Shown here: in pieces, positions 5,871 through 9,163 of the stretch | Layout of the letters: every line of letters begins with the position of its first letter | How positions within the stretch are numbered: position 1 is the first letter of the stretch | From: an uncultured Paracoccaceae bacterium | Lineage (GTDB): Bacteria > Pseudomonadota > Alphaproteobacteria > Rhodobacterales > Rhodobacteraceae | Direction: 5' to 3' | Assembly: GCA_937927885.1 (NCBI GenBank) | Contig: CALEZJ010000396.1 | Span: forward strand, 1-9,163 | DNA length: 9,163 bases | Translations under genes and position numbers: made by a program | The notes under the pieces: generated by a model | What the model was told of the DNA's origin: nothing | Seen by the model: the letters and a program-made list of their open reading frames with translations, nothing else | Database searches by the model: none

Positions 5871-6335
5871 ATGACGCGAGGTTTTCTCTCGGACTCGCCG
5901 CGGCTCGCGGTGCGGGCCCTGATCCTGCATCAGGGGCGGCTTCTGGTGGTCAATGCCTATCCAGGCCAGCAAAGCGACCTGTGGTGCGCGCCGGGCGGCG
6001 GGGTTGAACGGGGCACCTCGCTGCCGGAAAACCTTGTCCGCGAAGTGTACGAGGAGACCGGCCTGTCCATCCGTGTCGGCGCGCCCTGTCTGGTGAACGA
6101 ATTCCACGATCCGCAGAGCGGGTTTCATCAGGTCGACGTGTTCTTCCGCGCCAGCCTCAACGGTTCCACCCAGGTATCAGGATGGATCGACCCCGAGGGA
6201 GTCGTGAACCGCTGGCGCTGGGTGACCGAGGCGGAGCTTTGCGCCTTGCGGTTCAAGCCCGACAGCCTGCCACGCATCGCCTTCGGCGCCGAGGGGGTCG
6301 CGCACTACGACCCGCTGGAGCACATCGTCCCCTGA
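5871..6335 (+). CDS. Nudix hydrolase
   Basis: A 154-residue Nudix-fold protein, predicted to cleave a nucleoside diphosphate linked to another moiety. The Nudix box runs from G43 to L65: G-x5-T-x7-REVYEETGL, with the metal-binding REVYEE core (57-62) intact, while the first glutamate of the consensus GX5EX7REUXEEXGU is threonine (T49). The strand VRALILHQGRLLVVNAY before it and the W38-C-A-P-GGG turn fit the family. ATG at 5871 is preceded by AGGAGA with a 7-nt gap, a strong ribosome site that rules out the longer upstream frame. The substrate cannot be assigned. The gene is divergent from the exported hydrolase and lies 100 nt upstream of the acyl-CoA synthetase on the same strand, so co-transcription with it is possible. 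Confidence 0.9.
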   Translation: MTRGFLSDSPRLAVRALILHQGRLLVVNAYPGQQSDLWCAPGGGVERGTSLPENLVREVYEETGLSIRVGAPCLVNEFHDPQSGFHQVDVFFRASLNGSTQVSGWIDPEGVVNRWRWVTEAELCALRFKPDSLPRIAFGAEGVAHYDPLEHIVP

Positions 6336-6359
6336 ACGGGACGTGACGGCAGGGATGTT

Positions 6360-6376
6360 GGGCGATTGCATCGCCC
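6360..6376. repeat. Inverted repeat between Nudix and acyl-CoA synthetase genes
   Basis: GGGCGAT (6360-6366) and ATCGCCC (6370-6376) form a perfect 7-bp inverted repeat around TGC. It lies 24 nt after the Nudix stop and about 60 nt before the synthetase start. No T-tract follows on either strand, so it is a weak terminator candidate; its symmetry and position would also suit an operator for the synthetase gene. Neither use is proven. Confidence 0.4.
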
Positions 6377-6435
6377 GCGCAAAACCGCCATCCTGATCCA
6401 AAGCGCCGAAGGACAGGCGCCAGGGAGGATCCAGG

Positions 6436-8331
6436 ATGACACGCAACTTCGCCAATGTCGCGGACCGTGACGCGCTGCAAAACGAGATGCCATGGGAAAG
6501 CCGCGACACGCCGGTCACGGTCTATGACCAGATCGCGCGGACCCGCAAACGCTTTGGCGGCGGAAAGGCTATCACATACCAGATGTTCGCCACCGAAGGG
6601 GCCAGCGCCGAGACTCTGACCTGGGCCGAATTCCACGGAAAGATCACGCAGGCCGCCAACCTGTTTCGCAGTCTCGGGATCAAGGAAGGTGACACTGTCG
6701 CCTATGTCCTGCCTACGATCAACGAGACGGCCATCGCGCTTTTTGGCGGCATGACGGCGGGGATCGTCAACCCGATCAACCCGCTCTTGGAACCCGAAAA
6801 GATGGCGGGAATCCTGCGTGAGACCAACGCAAAGGTGGTGGTCACCTTGCGCGCCTTTCCGAAAACCGATGTCGCGCAGAAGGTCGCTGCCGCCATCGCC
6901 AATGCACCCAGTGTGAAAACGGTGCTCGAAGTTGACCTCAACCGCTACATGACTGGGGTGAAAAAGCTGCTAGTCCCGCTGATCCGGCCCAAGAACCCAG
7001 TGCATCACACCGCGCGCATTCTGAGTTTCAATGCCGAACTGGCGCGCCAGCCGTCCGAAAAACTGACGTTCGAACAGGTGCAGGAGGACCGGGTCTGCGC
7101 CTATTTCCACACAGGCGGCACCACGGGCACGCCGAAGGTGGCGCAGCACAAATTCTCGGGGCTTCTCTATAACGGCTGGATCGGAGCGACGCTCCTGCTC
7201 AGCGACAAGGACACGATCCTCTGCCCGCTGCCGCTGTTCCACGTCTTTGCCGCCTATCCGGTCTTCATGTCGGCCGTGACCTCGGGCGCGCATGTTGTGA
7301 TGCCGACCCCGCAGGGATACCGCGGCGAGGGGGTGTTCGACAATTTCTGGAAACTGGTCCAGCGTTACAAGGCGACCTTCATCATCACCGTGCCAACCGC
7401 ACTGGCCGCGCTGATGCAGCGCCCGGTGAATGCGGATATTTCGACCTTGAAGAGCGGGTTTTCGGGCTCGGCAGCGTTGCCGGTCGAACTGTACCGCCGC
7501 TTTCAGGAGGCAACCGGAGTTTCCATCATCGAAGGCTACGGTCTGACCGAGGCGACCTGTCTTGTGTCGGCGAACCCTGTGACTGGCGAAAAGCGCGTCG
7601 GTTCGGTTGGCATCCCGTTCCCCTATTGCGATACCCGCATCCTGATGTGCGCCGCCGATGGATCGATCCTGCGCGAATGCGGCGTCGATGAAGTGGGCGA
7701 GATCTGTGTCGCCAACCCCGGCGTCTGGCCAGGGAATACCTATACGGAAACCTCCAAGAACGAAGGCCTCTATGCGGGCGGCACGCATTTGCGCACCGGC
7801 GATCTGGGTCGCATCGACGCGGACGGTTATCTGTGGATCACCGGGCGGGCCAAGGACCTGATCATCCGCGGCGGTCACAATATCGACCCCGCGATGATCG
7901 AGGAGGCAATGCTGTCGCACCCCGCGGTCAGCTTTGCTGGTGCCATTGGGCAACCCGATGCCTCGGCGGGGGAACTGCCTTGCGTCTATGTCGAACTTGT
8001 GGCCGGCGCGACGGTCACCCCGCGTGAACTGGTCGACCACGCGGCCGAGCGCATTCCCGAACGCGCCGCCGTGCCGAAATATGTCGAGGTCTTGCCCGAA
8101 CTGCCGAAAACCGCCGTCGGCAAGGTGTTCAAGCCCGACCTGCGCCGCCTCGCCATCACTCGTGTCTATGACGCGGCCCTGAAGGAGGCCGGGATCCCGG
8201 CCAGTGTTGCCGAGGTGGTGGAGGACAAGAAACGCGGTCTGGTGGCACGTATCCGCCGCGACGGGGCGGTGGATGACTCCAAGGTCAAGGACCTCCTGGG
8301 CGCCTTCATCGTACCCTATGACATGCTCTGA
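6436..8331 (+). CDS. AMP-forming acyl-CoA synthetase (ANL superfamily)
   Basis: A 631-residue adenylate-forming ligase that activates a carboxylic acid, probably a fatty acid, to its CoA thioester through an acyl-AMP. The P-loop-like motif TGGTTGTPK is at 226-234, the A5 motif EGYGLTEAT at 366-374, the ribose-binding aspartate in TGDLG at D456, the hinge region GRAKDLIIRGG at 470-480, and the adenylation lysine K563 in PKTAVGK. Both the large N-terminal and the mobile C-terminal domains are therefore complete. It is longer than the roughly 550 residues of many FadD-type enzymes; the extra length includes a segment at about 165-215 before the P-loop. AGGGAGG 7 nt before ATG 6436 supports the start. 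The acyl chain length is not readable. It is flanked by a Nudix gene upstream and a small exported protein downstream. Confidence 0.92.
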   Translation: MTRNFANVADRDALQNEMPWESRDTPVTVYDQIARTRKRFGGGKAITYQMFATEGASAETLTWAEFHGKITQAANLFRSLGIKEGDTVAYVLPTINETAIALFGGMTAGIVNPINPLLEPEKMAGILRETNAKVVVTLRAFPKTDVAQKVAAAIANAPSVKTVLEVDLNRYMTGVKKLLVPLIRPKNPVHHTARILSFNAELARQPSEKLTFEQVQEDRVCAYFHTGGTTGTPKVAQHKFSGLLYNGWIGATLLLSDKDTILCPLPLFHVFAAYPVFMSAVTSGAHVVMPTPQGYRGEGVFDNFWKLVQRYKATFIITVPTALAALMQRPVNADISTLKSGFSGSAALPVELYRRFQEATGVSIIEGYGLTEATCLVSANPVTGEKRVGSVGIPFPYCDTRILMCAADGSILRECGVDEVGEICVANPGVWPGNTYTETSKNEGLYAGGTHLRTGDLGRIDADGYLWITGRAKDLIIRGGHNIDPAMIEEAMLSHPAVSFAGAIGQPDASAGELPCVYVELVAGATVTPRELVDHAAERIPERAAVPKYVEVLPELPKTAVGKVFKPDLRRLAITRVYDAALKEAGIPASVAEVVEDKKRGLVARIRRDGAVDDSKVKDLLGAFIVPYDML

Positions 8332-8346
8332 TCCCGGCAGCGTGAT

Positions 8347-8373
8347 CCGGTTGCGCGCGTCGTGCGTAACCGG
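8347..8373 (+). other. Stem-loop after the acyl-CoA synthetase gene
   Basis: CCGGTTGCGC (8347-8356) pairs with GCGTAACCGG (8364-8373): nine Watson-Crick pairs and one G-T wobble around a 7-nt loop, starting 16 nt after the synthetase stop. AAAAAA follows instead of a T-tract, so it is not a classical intrinsic terminator on the + strand. It may be a Rho-linked 3'-end structure, an operator, or a leader structure of the next gene, whose ribosome site begins 12 nt after it. Confidence 0.45.
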
Positions 8374-8393
8374 AAAAAACCGCCGGAGGAACC

Positions 8394-8750
8394 ATGCCGC
8401 ACCGTCTTGCCGCCCTGACACTTGCTCTTGTGGTGTCATTGCCGCTTCCCGCATTTGCATTTGATCGGATCGTCGATGGTGGCACGTTCACCAACCTCGT
8501 AACGGGACGGACATTGACCCGGATCGGCATCCGCCTGCAGGTCGAGCCCGATGGGGACATCACTGGCAACGGAATGGGCTGGCCGGTCAGTGGAGCCTGG
8601 ACTTGGCGTGACGGATTTTTCTGCCGATCACTGAACTGGGGCGGGGATGATCTGGGGGACGACTGCCAGACCGTGCTGCAAAACGGCGATCAACTGCGAT
8701 TTGTCGCCGAGAGGGGCGGCGGCCAGTACGCCGATTTCCGCCTGCGCTGA
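8394..8750 (+). CDS. Small exported protein of unknown function
   Basis: A 118-residue protein with a signal peptide (residues 1-22: basic MPHR, hydrophobic LAALTLALVVSLPLP, AFA cleavage motif) and a mature part of about 96 residues, predicted to be periplasmic. I cannot assign a function. The mature sequence looks like a compact beta protein: TLTRIGIRLQV, a turn EPDGDITGNG, SGAWTWRDGFFCRSL, and a C-terminal QYADFRLR. It has exactly two cysteines, C77 and C91, which could form a disulfide. Homologous-looking small exported proteins occur in Rhodobacteraceae, from memory only. The ribosome site GGAGGA lies just 3-4 nt before ATG 8394, a short spacing. It is 62 nt from the synthetase stop with a stem-loop between, so co-transcription is uncertain. 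Confidence 0.75.
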   Translation: MPHRLAALTLALVVSLPLPAFAFDRIVDGGTFTNLVTGRTLTRIGIRLQVEPDGDITGNGMGWPVSGAWTWRDGFFCRSLNWGGDDLGDDCQTVLQNGDQLRFVAERGGGQYADFRLR

Positions 8751-8762
8751 GGTTCCGCAGGC
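8740..8762 (+). terminator. Stem-loop spanning the stop codon of the exported protein
   Basis: GCCTGCG (8740-8746) and CGCAGGC (8756-8762) form a perfect 7-bp stem with a 9-nt loop that contains the TGA at 8748-8750. It lies where the + strand transcript should end before the convergent DUF1674 gene. No T-tract follows; the next bases are TGGGGTTGACCCC, another short G/C inverted repeat. The terminator call is tentative. Confidence 0.3.
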
Positions 8763-8788
8763 TGGGGTTGACCCCCCCACCTTACGAG

Positions 8789-8962
8789 TCAGAAATCGAC
8801 CGCGATCCCCTTCTTTTCCCAGTCCCCGTATCGCACCGGTTCTGGACCGTTGCGCCCTCCCAGTTCCTTGGGCGGCGGCGCTGTCTCCTCGGCCAGACGG
8901 CGACGCTCGGCTGCCTCGGCCAGCGCACGCTGGGCGGCGGGGGGAAGGGGATTGGCGCTCAT
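8789..8962 (-). CDS. DUF1674 / SDHAF4-like succinate dehydrogenase assembly factor
   Basis: A 57-residue protein on the minus strand, easily missed because of its size. The C-terminal half, KELGGRNGPEPVRYGDWEKK followed by GIAVDF, is the unmistakable DUF1674 signature (GGR-x-GPEPxRYGDWE-x-KG-x-x-x-DF). The N-terminal half is a charged, alanine-rich helix (QRALAEAAERRRLAEE). In eukaryotes the homologous SDHAF4 binds the flavinylated catalytic subunit of succinate dehydrogenase and helps its assembly; a similar role in bacteria is likely by homology, but no sdh genes lie in this window. The start ATG at 8962 is preceded by AAGGA with about 7 nt spacing. The + strand frame over this region (8768-8992) has no recognisable protein and is its shadow. 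Confidence 0.9.
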   Translation of the reverse strand: MSANPLPPAAQRALAEAAERRRLAEETAPPPKELGGRNGPEPVRYGDWEKKGIAVDF

Positions 8963-8995
8963 CGGCTTTCCTTGGCGCGAGGGATGGTCTAGGGG

Positions 8996-9024
8996 GATTT
9001 AGCCCCGCTCTGCCTTGCGGGCAA
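8996..9024 (-). promoter_or_regulatory. Candidate promoter for the DUF1674 gene
   Basis: On the minus strand TTGCCC (9024-9019, four of six matches to TTGACA) is followed after 17 nt by TAAATC (9001-8996, three of six matches to TATAAT). The start would be near 8989, giving a leader of about 27 nt. It sits in the 75-nt divergent region shared with the gene at 9038. The support is weak. Confidence 0.3.
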
Positions 9025-9037
9025 GCCCGAGGACCCG

Positions 9038-9163
9038 ATGCCAGACCCCGCAGACCCCCGCCTTCTGGCCGCCCGCATGGTCGAGGCCGCGACCGAGGGC
9101 GTGATGCTGTCCGACTTGCCCGCCGTCAGCGAACCGGCGATCAGCGCGCGGGCGCAGCGCCTC
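9038..9163 (+). CDS. 5' end of an unidentified protein (truncated by window edge)
   Basis: An open frame of 42 codons runs from ATG 9038 through the right edge, with strong G/C third-position bias and a GAGG ribosome site about 5 nt upstream, so it is very probably the start of a real gene. The visible residues begin MPDPADPRLLAARMVEAA and continue with GVMLSDLPAVSEPAISARAQ. The helical, A/R-rich start with G-x-x-L-x-x-LP loosely recalls the N-terminus of 2-keto-4-pentenoate hydratase/FAH-type proteins, but that is too weak for an assignment. It is divergent from the DUF1674 gene. Confidence 0.6.
   Translation, partial: MPDPADPRLLAARMVEAATEGVMLSDLPAVSEPAISARAQRL

Noticed and set aside
5799..6128. 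Upstream extension of the hydrolase reading frame
   Set aside because: The extension is antisense to the Nudix gene, and a clean signal peptide begins at ATG 5798.
6970..8460. 496-codon open frame on the minus strand
   Set aside because: It lies antisense to the acyl-CoA synthetase, whose motifs are complete; the translation is low-complexity, rich in H, R, Q and G, as expected of a shadow frame in high-GC DNA.
8768..8992. 74-codon open frame on the + strand
   Set aside because: Shadow of the DUF1674 gene on the minus strand, which has a clear family signature and a ribosome site.
9014..9025. CTTGC-GG-GCAAG inverted repeat before the gene at 9038
   Set aside because: The 5-bp stem with a 2-nt loop is sterically poor and too short to interpret.
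1..9163. Search for CRISPR arrays, tRNAs, IS ends, toxin-antitoxin pairs or phage-defence cassettes
   Set aside because: No regularly spaced repeats, transposase motifs, cloverleaf sequences or paired small toxin-like genes were visible; the RecD-like helicase stands alone and is a common housekeeping type.

Overview
The window is high-GC, gene-dense DNA from an alphaproteobacterium, most likely the Rhodobacteraceae (Roseobacter/Rhodobacter/Paracoccus type). This rests on recognising several proteins typical of that group: a TIGR02186-type membrane protein next to a TauE/SafE permease, a DUF6455 protein, a DUF1674 (SDHAF4-like) mini-protein, and codon use strongly biased to G/C in third positions. 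The species cannot be named. No mobile element, tRNA, rRNA or CRISPR array was seen, and no stretch of 300 bases lacks a gene. It looks like ordinary core or soft-core chromosome.

Layout. On the + strand, 1-1381 holds the end of a TauE/SafE permease translationally coupled to a TIGR02186 membrane-anchored protein. A stem-loop region (1382-1454) separates these from a convergent minus-strand cluster that reads thpR (3017-2484), a stand-alone Lrp/AsnC RAM-domain protein (2430-2194) and a short-chain dehydrogenase (2192-1455); the last two are 1 nt apart. A divergent intergenic region (3018-3121) carries an FNR/Crp-type box placed to drive a small four-cysteine DUF6455 protein (3122-3472). That gene converges, with a 3-nt gap, on a RecD/Dda-like SF1 helicase (5023-3476), which lies downstream of an exported alpha/beta hydrolase (5798-5055) on the minus strand.

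From 5871 the + strand carries a Nudix hydrolase, a 631-residue AMP-forming acyl-CoA synthetase (6436-8331) and a small exported protein of unknown function (8394-8750). A 57-codon DUF1674/SDHAF4-like gene (8962-8789, minus), easily missed because of its size, and the 5' end of an unidentified + strand gene (9038 to the edge) close the window.

The genes do not form one obvious pathway; they read as several short transcription units: membrane/sulfur transport, RNA repair or processing plus a dehydrogenase, an oxygen-responsive small protein, helicase and lipase, fatty-acid activation, and a succinate dehydrogenase assembly factor. The best lead is the FNR-type site with class II spacing in front of the DUF6455 gene. 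I did not find convincing evidence of a novel multi-gene system.
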